From Anaeramoeba flamelloides (taxonomy: Eukaryota > Metamonada > Anaeramoebidae): a DNA stretch of 64,000 bases. The DNA lies in contig JANTQA010000023.1 of assembly GCA_027625915.1 (NCBI GenBank), positions 9,982,001-10,046,000 of the forward strand, written 5' to 3'. Under the pieces are notes generated by a model. That model was not told the DNA's origin. It searched no databases and saw only the letters and a list, made by a program, of their open reading frames with translations. Made by a program: the position numbers and the translations under genes. Of this stretch, positions 53,760-64,000 are shown piece by piece; position 1 is the first letter of the stretch; every line of letters begins with the position of its first letter.

Positions 53760-55380
53760 GTTGAGTTTCCTCTTTTTGTTTTGGTTTGTTTCTGGCTGTG
53801 TTTATGTTTGTGTTTTTTCTCACAGGTTTTTGAGAAATCGATTTCAAAGGCAACAATGAAATCCAAAAATATTTCTAAAAAATGAAAATGCCTTTTGAGT
53901 TCTTTTCCGAATTTGTTTCTTCACCCAAGTATCTATTTTCAACCTGTTTAATTTAAGTTTCGACTACCAGAAACTTTTGTAATTTTTTAACTCTTTCTAT
54001 TTTTGCAAATGGACCAACTCTGTGAGAACCTAATTGTTTGGCTTTGTATTTTTCAATGAAAAGCAAAGGTTTAATTTTTAAAGCGCTTTTGTAAATTTTT
54101 TTTTTTTCTGAAAATCAAAACAGTTTTCCCTAACTTTTGATTTATTTGTTCAAAGTAACAGAGGAAACTTAATTTTGAGAATTCTTATCCAACAATTATT
54201 CCAAAATTTTTTCTAACCTCTTTTTGCTTTAAAAGAAATTTTTCCCCTATTTTTTTCGATTCAAGAAATTTGATGGATTAGATCAGAGAATTTGGGATCT
54301 CTATTACTTGAAAAAAGACTACATATTTCAAAAAAATTTAATGAGTGTTTATTTTTAAATAGAGAGGGGTTTTTTGAGAAATCAGGTTTACTAAAAGTGA
54401 AGTTGAAAATTTTAAAAGCTCTTTTCAACATAATTGAAAACCAACTCAAATCAAGGTTTATTTATTTTCTTATTATTATTAGATTAAAGACAGGAAAAAA
54501 GTGAAGACTTTTTAACCACTTTTTTTTTTTGACAAAGTATTTATCAAAGTAGTCATTTTATGTAAATAGAACGATTATTTTTCAGGTTGGATACCAAAAA
54601 CTTTTCTTGAATATTAAGGTATTTTTACGAGTCTTTTTCAATTAATCAAGTAAAAATTGACTATTCCAATTTTATAGTTCTTTCAATAACCTGTGTTGAC
54701 TTAAATAAATTTTGTTTTTCAGACTTTTACTGTTGTTTTCCAGATTTTGTGTTTTTAATTGCTGTTAAAAAATCTTTAAACAGTGTTTTGTGTTTTTAAT
54801 TGTTGTTGAAAATGAAAACTTTTCTAGGGTGTGTTTATTTTTAAAAAGGAAGTCTGTCTTGGCCATAATACTTTCAATCTCGAAGTAATAATTGAAATTT
54901 TTTTTCAAAGTTTTCCACAATATTTTTTCCTCTATTATGATTGAAAAATTTCAAGATCTCGATATAATTAATGAAAATTGACAGTTTTTAGGGGGCCTAA
55001 TTCTCTCTCATTATGTAAATGGTTGAAAAAGAATTGATTTTTAAATAATAGTCATTGGCAATGTTCTTGTCTAATTTTAATGGACTAGTAAACTAAAAAA
55101 AATCTAAAAGTAAATTTACTAACAAATTAAAAAATTTTTTACCGTGTCTTGAAATTGAAAAATAAAGTAAAAATCTGATAACTACAAGACATGGCTTACG
55201 TTTAATACTATTTTCAGAAATGAATTATTGTTTTTAAAAGTCTGATCCATTTTTCCCATTTTTGAAAAGTTCAAAAACCAACATATTACCAAATTATTTA
55301 AAAAAAATTATTTTCTTTGAAAGAAGATTGAAATCTTATTGCCTGTAAAGGAAGTGTACAAAAATATACTTTAAAAATGA
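53760..55380. other. Intergenic upstream of the membrane-protein gene
   Basis: The sequence returns abruptly to AT-rich composition. The presumed promoter and 5' UTR lie near 53740-53900. No further gene or repeat was recognised. Confidence 0.45.
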
Positions 55381-58300
55381 AACCACTAAGTTCTAAAATA
55401 ACTAAGTTTAAAAAATATACTTAATCTCAAAAAAAATACAATAATTAATTTAAACTTGTAAAAAATATAATTATTTGATTCAAAGAACATACCAAATCTA
55501 TTTTTTCTAGGGATTAAATTAAAAAATATGAGAAAAAGAACCAAAGAATCGAATTAAAAATTCTCCCGAAATACTTTTTTAAAACCTGCAAAATTCAACT
55601 TATTATCTCAAGAAATACTTTTTAATTTGATTATTTATAATTAATAATTATAAACCCAATCTTAATTATTTTTAGTGAGGTATCACAAATCCAATGATTA
55701 AATGTTCAAAATAGGTTTTACATTTATTTCTCAATTTTTTCAAGATTTTGCAACAAAGAAAACAATTCACATGCATTTATCTAATAATAAAAAAAATAAA
55801 TAGATATTATCAAATACCTGATTTTAATACAACAGTTCCTTTTTTATACTCTTGGTATTTGAAAAAGTATATTGAAAAGTCTTTTAAATTTCAAGAAATT
55901 GAATAAATAAACCCCAATTCAAAATTTTTAACACACCAAAATTCAATTTGTGAAGAAAAAAACTTATTTAATCAATTCAAGAAGATTTACCAAATTAGAA
56001 CCATTCACTAATTGAAATGTTAACACTTCTTCATAAATTACAATACTCCAAAAACAATAAATAAATAATTATCAATACAAATAAATGAAGGGTGTGTCAA
56101 AAATTTTGGAGAGAGCAAAACAAAAAAATTGATTAGTAAATATGTTGAAATTCTATTAGGATTATTGATCGATCAAATGGTTAGATACTACCAACTAATT
56201 TTATTTGAGTTCTTCTATTTTGAACAACTCAACTTTAACCATAATATCAATTATTCAAAAAATTTTTGATCGAAAGAAACAAATTACGTAATTCAAACAA
56301 TGAAATCAAAACAAAAACTAAAAGATGAAAAAATGATTTTCATATTTTACAAAAATCAAAATTATCTCCAATTTCAATGAAATTGTATTATTGTGATTGT
56401 TTGGAACGTTTTAGCTGTGTGGAAAATTTTGAATTTTAGTTTATTTGTGAATAAAATAAATGTTCAATTTTTTTATATCTTCAAGGATACAATATTTGAT
56501 TCATTTTTCATGTATTTTTAAAATAATATTACAGACACAACGTTAATTGTTCATAAAGAATCTCAGAAATTACTAAAAGTGATATTTATTCAAAAATTAA
56601 TTTTTTTGCAAATTTTTATTTTTCTAATTTGATCCAAAAATCGAAGCATAAAAGGATCCAGATCTTTTGACTGAGAATTCCATTGGAAAAATGAAATCTT
56701 TTAAAAATGATTATTCATTTCTCTAAAGTTGACAAACAAAGTTTTTTATTGGGTTTAATTGTATCCTTATGTAAATAATTACTCTATTACCTTTGGGAAA
56801 AAAAATAAATAAGAGTTACTAGTCCCTTAATCAGATAAAATCTTGGATAATTAACTTTTGATTCAATCTGAAATATTGCTCACTAAGGATTCTTATCTCA
56901 ACCAATACAGGTAGAAAAGTACCAAAGAACCAAATAAAGTCATCCAATTGCAAGATATGGTTTGAAGACTATTGACTTGAGGGGAAAAAGGAAAATGAAA
57001 TGAAATTCTTGGTTTTCAATTTCAAAAAACTTTGAAAAATTGATATCTCATTTTTGATCATGCGAAGACACCAAACAGTTTTTCAGTTAAACTCGGTCTC
57101 TTTTTATCCTTTTTGGGTTTGTGTTGGATCAAACTGAGAGATTTGGTTATTGTGAATTTTGGTGTTGATTTATTTAAATTTGGTTGAATTAGATCTCTTT
57201 TCTGAGGAGATTGGTCATGAAGGTTGTAGAAAAACACTTTAATAATATGATCGGTTTGATTTCAGAACGTTTATTTTGGAAACGGCAAGGTTTCACTGAA
57301 CTGTATTTTTGATTAAACACAAAATAAAAACCAAAAACCACAGTTAAAGAAAAAAAAACAACCTTTTAAAAAAAAAACAACAGTTATTTACAAAAACAAC
57401 ACAAAAAATTTTGTAAAACACAAAGAAAGACATCAACACGGGTTATTGAAACAACTGTAGAAATATATTCTTTTCACTCAGTCAACTTTTACATTATAGT
57501 TGATTGCAAAATAAAAAGAACAAAATTTTCATTCAACTATCCAAAAAAACCTATCTCAAAGATTTCCAAGAAAGCATTGAGTTGGAAATTCTAAAATGGA
57601 AATAATAGTCTATACTTCTTTTCATGATTTATTAAATTTGCTTCTTCTTTTGAAACCTTATTTGGAAAAAGACAAATGAAAATTTTGTTCAATTTATTTT
57701 GAAAGATTCTCAGAAAAGTTCTTCGCAAAGGTAATTTTCAAAACCAAAAGACTATTAATTTTTCACGTTTTCCCAAAATTACCTCAAAAAATAAAAAAGA
57801 CAAGACACCAAGTCGATGATTCTATAACTTTTTTTGGTATTGAAGAATGAATTAATACTGAATGTTATGTATTACATTGCTCTTAAATACTCATGTTCAA
57901 AGTAAAAAACCAATTATTTTCAAAATAAAACCTCTACTTTTTTTTTCAGTTTTTTCACGAAAATAAAACAACTAATTCAACAGACTCTCGTATTTCGGTT
58001 GACAAACCAATTTGAAAGTTCTCTCATAGGAGTTGTGAGAACATTTTAACTTATACTATTAATTTCTAAAAATTTTTTGTAATTTTTTCGATTGTTTGCG
58101 ATTTTTGTTCGGTAAGAGTTTTAAGGAAGAAATTAACTCTATTTTTTGAGATTAATTTTCAAATTTGATCAGTTATTTTTCAAATATCTTTATCAGGGAT
58201 TCATCGACTTATTTATTTTTTTTCCCAAAAATAATTAGAGTAATTATTTTCACAAATTTTGCAATTAAACCGTTGATACTTACTTCATTTATCAACTTTA

Positions 58301-59110
58301 GAGCCATGGGTTATCATTTTAAAAAGAATTACTTTTATCCAATTAAGTTTTAAGTAAAAAGTACCTAGATGTCTTTTTTTGTTTGGATTTTTGGACAAAA
58401 AAATATAAAAAGAAAAATTTGCAAAAAATTTTTATTTTTTTATAAAATCTCTTTATAAGTAATTTCTGATAGTTTTTATGAACAATTAACCATTGAAACT
58501 TTAATTTTATTTTAAAAATACCAGAAAAAAAATGAAATATTGTATCATTGACCAGTAGAAAAAATAGATTATTTTGTTTTATTCACAAATATTTATTAGA
58601 TTTCTTGAAATTTAAGATTAGGTATATTCCTTTTCAAATATTCAGAGTTTAAACAAGGAAACGATACTATTAAAATCATTTATTTGATAATATCTAATAT
58701 TTTTTTTTTATAATTTTCTCTTTTGATTGGAAAAGCTAGAGATTTTGAAAACAAACACAATAATTAAAAAATACATTTAGTATTTACACAATTTAATCTT
58801 TGTGTTGCTAATAACCCACTAGAAAAATTAAGGTTGGGTTATTAATTATTGATTAAAAATAATCAAATTAAAAGATATTTCTCTAGATTATACGTTGTTT
58901 TTTCCCGGTTTTAAAAAAGTATTTCCGGAGTATTTCTAATTCGATTGTTTGGTTCTTTTTCTCAGATTTTTATGCAATAAAAATAAAAAAATTGATTTGA
59001 ATTGTTCTTTGAATCAAAAAATTAAATTTTTTAAAGTTTAAAATAATTATTGTATTTTTTTTGAAATTAAGTAGATTGTTTAAACTGAGTTATTATAGAA
59101 CCTAGTGGTC
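55381..59110. mobile_element. Large inverted-repeat structure (arms about 250 bp, 3.7 kb overall)
   Basis: The left arm 55381-55640 (ACCACTAAGTTCTAAAATAA, AGAAAAAGAACCAAAGAATC, GAAATACTTTTTTAAAACC) recurs inverted at 58866-59110 with roughly 10-20% mismatches. The interior holds repeat J copy 4 and otherwise no open frame of note. It may be a decayed DNA transposon shell or two opposed copies of one repeat. Confidence 0.5.
55920..56480 (+). repeat. Repeat family J, copy 4
   Basis: Closest to copy 3 (45040-45600). It carries the signature TTATTGATCGATCAAATGGT and the end block AATTACGTAATTCAA. Confidence 0.75.
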
Positions 59111-59119
59111 TTATTAGAA

Positions 59120-59666
59120 AACGTGCTTTATATACCCTCTTCCCCGGGACAAGATGATTTCTGTCTTCTTCAAAGAGACAAAAAAAAAAAAATTATTTTA
59201 ATAATTAGGAAATATGATGAATTAAGAAAATTTTAAAAATTCATCAATTGGATAGAAGTCTTTAAAAACAATATTTACATTTCTGAAAATATTCTTTTAA
59301 AATAAGTATGATATTATTACAATCAGATTTTTCTACTTTGGTTTTCAATTTCAAGCTTTGATAATTATTATTTTTTTTTTGAATTTATTATTAAATTTAC
59401 AAGAAGATTTTTTATTTTATTTCTTTTATTTTGTGTTGCTATCAATGAAAAATTATCAAATACATGAGCTCAAGCTTAAATTTGTAAAATTAAACTTAGT
59501 TCCGTCAAAGTGCATCCAATATATTTTTTCATATATCAATTATTTTTAATAATTGACTTCAAAAAGAAACTTAAGAAATAAGTAGAACAACACACACCAA
59601 ATGATAGTTGATACCCACATGCTAGACAATTAAAAAACCAATAATTTTTCTTACATATAAAGACCA
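59120..59666. other. Intergenic, nothing recognised
   Basis: AT-rich sequence with one 63-codon hydrophobic frame (59358-59549) that shows no domain and is not called. Confidence 0.4.
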
Positions 59667-59699
59667 TTTCAAATATTGTGACTCACCTGAAATAATAAA

Positions 59700-59734
<35 letters not shown>

Positions 59735-60221
59735 TTTAGTATTCCAGAACAATTAATAATTAAATATAATTTGCGATTCACCTTTAAATCATTCTAAATA
59801 GATAAAAAGCCCGATATATTAAAAATTTAAAAAATATAAATCAAAAAATAAAAAAAAAATTGAGTAATAATTTTTGAAAAGAGCATTTCAGATTGTTTAT
59901 TACTGAACTTTCATTGAAAAAAAGTTAACAAATATTTTTTTAGGAATAATTAAATTCATTTTAAATGACATTACATAGTATCAATTATTTTCGTGATTAT
60001 TTGTCTTTTCATGAATCATTTTTTTTTTTTCTACACGATCTTTTTCAAAAGACAAAAAGAAATCAAAAAAAAAAAAAAAAAAAAAAAACAAAAATTTGAT
60101 GAAGAAATAGAAAAGATGATTCTGTTACAAAAATTTGAAAATTTTTTTTTGAGAAAAACACTCGAATAAACCCTCGAAACAACTTCCATTAACATTATAA
60201 AGTAAGTTGTAAATTTTGAAA
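59667..60221 (+). mobile_element. Repeat family A, copy 3
   Basis: It starts TTTCAAATATTGTGACTCAC, has the internal inverted terminus at 59861-59879 (TGAGTAATAATTTTTGAAA) and ends AAAGTAAGTTGTAAATTTTG. The middle matches copies 1 and 2 (TTATTACTGAACTTTCATTG, AACTTCCATTAACATTATAA). A (TA)n run at 59703-59733 has expanded within it. Confidence 0.8.
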
Positions 60222-62465
60222 TCTAGTTTAGAAAAAAAATGATTCTTAGAGCCCTATCGAGAAAAAAAACAATGTTCATTATGAATTCAATTGAAGATCC
60301 AAATAAAACTTGAATAGAAATCAAATAATATTTCTCTACAACCATTTTAAATCTTTCAAAAATACTGTAATAACAGATTTTTCCGCAGTTACTATCGATC
60401 TTATGAGAAAAATCACAAATGAATACTATGTTTCAAAAAAAATCGAAAAAAAAAAGCAAAAATGGGAAAAATAGATTTCAATTTTGAAATTTCCAAGATT
60501 AATTTTTTTTTCTAATATGAATTCAAACCCTTTAAAAACATACAATACACACTCAAAATCTACCACCTTGACCAAACAAATCTTTATTTATCTATTTGAT
60601 TTGTTTTTTTTTTTTCGTTAGCGAAATAGCCACCTTAAATCTTCTAAAAAAAAAAAAAAAAGCCACCTCTTTTAAAAATAAAATGGGCATAAAAATAAAT
60701 TTACCCTTTGATTAAAAATCAGATCATTAATGCCATTAATCCATGAAATAAATAAAAAGTTTCAGTATTTTCCAAACAAATTAAAATGGGAAATAAACCC
60801 CCACGAGCATGCGAATTATCTTAGTATTTATATATTAGGGTTTTTTAAAAAAAGCAAAAAAAAAAAAAATAAATTTATTGTCTGAAAAAATCGATTTTAG
60901 ATAAAAATTTGACCTTCCATAAATCCAAAAAAAGGATTTTAAAAACTTAATGTTTTGTGTATTTTTTTACATTTAAAATAAATTATTTTGAATAATTATT
61001 TTTTTTTTTTGTGAATTAAAAAATAATATTTCGAGATATTTCAAATTATTTTTATAATTAGGATTATATTCCAAAAAAATGAATTAAATTCAAAAATTAA
61101 CAATTTAATATTCAATTTTCAACCAATTCAAAATAATCAAAAAGGTTGTAGATCGATATTTTGTGACTTGAAAGCGGATATTTCAACCAAAAAAAAAAAA
61201 TAAAAATAAATATATTGTTAATAAAAAAGCACTTTAGAATAGTATAAACTCATTTTTTGGTAGAAATTAGTTTGATATCATTTTTTGGATATTTATAGAA
61301 TTTAATTCCAATCATTTTTATTAAGAAAAGAAAAACAAAATATAATAAAGAAAAAGAAAAAAGGAAAAAAAATTAAAAAAACAATTCAAAATTAAATAAA
61401 TTTAAAAGTTTAATAAGTTTGAAATATGAAAATCGTTTTTGGTTCATATTTTTCTCATGAAATGTTGATGTTTTAATCCCAACATATCCAAGACCCCCCC
61501 CCCATCCACATACTACTACATTTTATGAAATTTCCTATATCAAAATGGATAATAGTTAAGGTTTAGAAGAGTAAGGACTTACTTTAATAACTAACAAGAT
61601 TTGGACCTACCTTGTTGGGATGCAATTATATCCTATTGGTGGTGGTTCCTTATCTGAGATTTATACATTTTAAAAAACGGATTTTTTTTTGATTCTTTAA
61701 TGGAAATTATTTTTTTCATTACACCCTTAACATTGTCTGATCAAAAAATCTATACCTCAAGGGTAATTAAATAATTTTGAATAAATAAAAAAGGAAAAAA
61801 AAAAAAGAAGATTTGGGTTTTAAATAAATATAAAATGTTTCAATAATCCCCAGGAAAGTTAAAATAAAACAATTACTGAATTAATAACAAAAACTTTATT
61901 TTTGCCCATATTTTAACACTATTGAGAATGATAACCAAAATTTACTTTTATATTAAATCATTCATCAATGAGAATTAATTTTAAAATTCTTTTCATTTTT
62001 TATATTTTCCACTCTAAAGAAACTTTCAAATAAATAGGTTGTAATTTATACTTTCTATTTATCTATTTTTATCTTTCTATAAATATATTACAATATAAAT
62101 TTGGTGGACTAAGAAGATGAAATAAAAAAATTTTGAATAAAAAAAAAAAAATCTGCTGAAAGTTTATTGATTTTAAGGACAACCTTTTCAAATTTAAACA
62201 GTAAAATTTTTTATATACATGTTCACTAGAAAGAGATCTATAATTTCAGTAAAGTTTACACATCAAGATCTTCTTTTTCAAAAAAATGTAAAATTTTCAC
62301 AATTTTACCTTATCTTAGATCCTGCCAAAATTACAATTTAGAATTTCATTATTTTTATTTCAAATCTATAAACAAAAAAAAAATCCCTTGGGACGTTCAA
62401 AATGTGTTTTATAGTTACTTTTACAGGTTTGGAATGTTTAAAATTTTGAACTTGCACTTGAAAAT
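60222..62465. other. Intergenic, no gene recognised
   Basis: AT-rich. A C10 run at 61494-61503 is exceptional here. ATCCCAACA occurs near 61477 and in inverse at about 61615, a weak palindrome around the C run. No open frame of note. Confidence 0.45.
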
Positions 62466-63040
62466 CCTTTAAGGTTTACAATCACTTGAATTTGAAAAAA
62501 AATTATCCTGTGTTGGATATAGTGACTTGTTAATTAGTTCTTAGCTGATCGATCTTGGGCTTGGTATGGTTTTAAAGAGTTGTTCAAAAAGGTATTTTTG
62601 ACAAATTTATTTTTATTTCCGAAATTCAAATTGAAGAGTGTAAGGCCAATTGATTGGTAGTTAAGTTATAAAAAAAAATATGATTTGTGGATTGTTTATG
62701 TTGAAAATTTTCATTAACTATGTTTTGTTTTTATATTGGCCGTTTTCAAAAAATTTATTATTTTTTAGTTAATTGAGTAAAAGGCAAATTAAAATATTTC
62801 AATTAAAAACCCACAAATCAAATTCTTTCTGAAATACCTACCAATCAATTTACCTTACACTTCCTCAATTCAGATTTCGGAAAAAAAAAAAAAATAAATT
62901 GTCAAAAATTGCCATTTTGAACCACTATTAAAACCCTACCAAACCCAAGACCGATCAGCTAAGAACCAAATCGACAACTCACAACACCCTACATAAGATA
63001 ATTTTTTTTTTCAAATTCCAGTGATTGTAAACCTTAAGGA
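62466..63040. mobile_element. Fold-back element H
   Basis: The left arm CCTTTAAGGTTTACAATCAC, TTCTTAGCTGATCG, TGTAAGG..AATTGATTGGTAG is inverted in the right arm (CTACCAATCAATTTACCTTA, CGATCAGCTAAGAA, GTGATTGTAAACCTTAAGG). The arms are about 230 bp at roughly 80-85% identity with a short AT-rich loop. No open frame. Confidence 0.75.
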
Positions 63041-63052
63041 ATAATTAAAATA

Positions 63053-63719
63053 AAGCCGCGACAGGGGGGTCTTACGGATCAAAACATTGGTAAATTAGAA
63101 TCTTTATCTATAAAGATCCAGAAGAACAATAAAATTTCGAATTTTTAGGAATTGAAAATTTTTCCCTGATGAAATTCTTAATTGTAAGCTGTTAATGTTT
63201 TCCTAAACGCAATCTAACTTTTGTGTTCTAACTCGATTTTTTCAGAGATTTTTATTGGAAACGGGATAATACTGATAAAGTCATCAAATATCTGAAAATT
63301 TTTAATTCGTTTTCTATTGTTTGTATATTTTTTTTACACAAGCTTTGCATAAAGTGTTCTATTGTTTTAAGTGTGAAAGAATTTTGTAAAATTGGTTTGA
63401 CTTCATAAGATTCTTTCTCTTGAATTGTTTTTTAAGTTGAGTTAATTTATTACAATAATAGATATTGAATTAAAAATTTTATAAACTACAGATGAATTTA
63501 ACAGTATTATCTAGTTTCCAATAAAAACCCCTGAAAAAATCGAGTTAGAAAAAAATGGGTTGGGTTTAGGAAAACATTAACAGCTTACAATTAAGAATTT
63601 CATCAGGGAAAAATTTTCAATTCCTAAAAATTCGAAATTTTATTGTTCTTCTGGATCTCAAGAGATAAAGATTCTAATTTACCAATTTTTTGATTCGTAA
63701 GACACCCCTGTGGTGGCTT
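63053..63719. mobile_element. Fold-back element I with TA target duplication
   Basis: The left end AAGCCGCGACAGGGGGGTCT and the right end, read in inverse, AAGCCACCACAGGGGTGTCT are each flanked by TA (63051-63052, 63720-63721). The arms are about 240 bp and highly similar (GAATTTTTAGGAATTGAAAA; AGCTGTTAATGTTTTCCTAA). No open frame. It directly abuts element H. Confidence 0.8.
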
Positions 63720-63721
63720 TA

Positions 63722-64000
63722 TTTTAGATAGTCCTTCAAGCCATTTATTGTTTAAAAATTTTCATTCAAAGAACTATTTGACTAATTTTTTTTTTTTGTT
63801 TGTGTTGTTGATTTTTAACTTTGAAATTTGTAATTTTTTTGATCCAATTTCTTCAGAATGAAAATTCTTTTTGAGAAGTGAAAGTAAAAATACAAAATAA
63901 CTCAACACTCTCCGGGTTGAAAAGAGGCCCTTAAATTTCAAATACTAGTCAGCCTTTTAAAGAATAAACAAAGCAAGGCACTCAAGGACTAGCTAGGCAA
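63722..64000. other. Right edge, nothing recognised
   Basis: The last 100 bases are somewhat less AT-rich (CTCCGGGTTG, GGCACTCAAGGACTAGCTAG) and could begin another repeat or gene beyond the window. No feature can be supported. Confidence 0.35.

Noticed and set aside
1-64000. tRNA, rRNA or spliceosomal RNA genes
   Set aside because: Scanned by eye for tRNA B-box-like GGTTCRANNCC paired with an A box and for GC-rich structured stretches; none convincing. A tRNAscan/Infernal run would decide.
1-64000. Retrovirus-like, LTR or Polinton-type elements
   Set aside because: No long terminal direct repeats and no integrase, capsid, protein-primed polymerase or packaging ATPase motifs were recognised; the reverse transcriptase sequences are of LINE type.
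63900-64000. Possible start of another gene at the right edge
   Set aside because: Slightly higher G+C only; no frame or motif can be supported within the bases available.

Overview
This is a very AT-rich eukaryotic window with standard stop codons, GT-AG introns, long homopolymer A/T tracts and gene-poor intergenic DNA. The gene content (a von Willebrand A/alpha-kinase-like protein, two multi-exon RasGEF genes with LisH-like motifs, SEC24, and a giant cysteine-rich membrane protein) suggests a free-living amoeboid protist. Anaeramoeba (Metamonada) or an amoebozoan relative would fit. The assignment is inferred from domain types, not from a marker gene.

Layout. 1-2811 (+): 3' part of a VWA plus alpha-kinase-like gene that runs in from the left edge. 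6003-12557 (-): five-exon gene encoding a 970-residue CAP-Gly / coiled-coil / LisH-like / RasGEF_N / RasGEF protein. One of its introns holds a three-level nest of repeats (L containing B containing A). 13087-14290 (-): 5'-truncated LINE. 19155-21977 (+): two-exon SEC24. 22030-25280: fold-back region with further repeat copies. 25607-26187 (-): small two-exon gene of unknown function. 26188-32696: no gene seen; palindromic elements. 32697-47897 (-): six-exon RasGEF paralogue with about 2.2 kb of coding sequence spread over 15.2 kb by repeat-filled introns. 49702-53738 (-): secreted/membrane protein with seven bacterial-type WxSxGQDG repeats, a long ephrin-receptor-like cysteine-rich region and about eight membrane segments; the 5' half is strikingly GC-rich. 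53760-64000: no gene recognised; several large inverted-repeat elements.

Functional links. The two RasGEF genes are paralogues. Their catalytic domains are interrupted at the same codon and phase, and both have an intron just after the LisH-like motif. They presumably activate Ras-family GTPases, the first one at microtubule ends (CAP-Gly). SEC24 is the COPII cargo adaptor. The alpha-kinase-like protein keeps its zinc site but has lost the catalytic and metal motifs.

The most unusual content is (i) the CAP-Gly-RasGEF fusion, (ii) the pseudo-alpha-kinase, (iii) the GC-rich bacterial-type repeat receptor, (iv) a family of stacked 48-bp hairpin cassettes (family C) and (v) at least ten distinct fold-back/MITE-like families. 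One of these has a demonstrable TA target duplication, shown by an empty site elsewhere in the window. No tRNA, rRNA, CRISPR, retrovirus-like or Polinton-like element was recognised.
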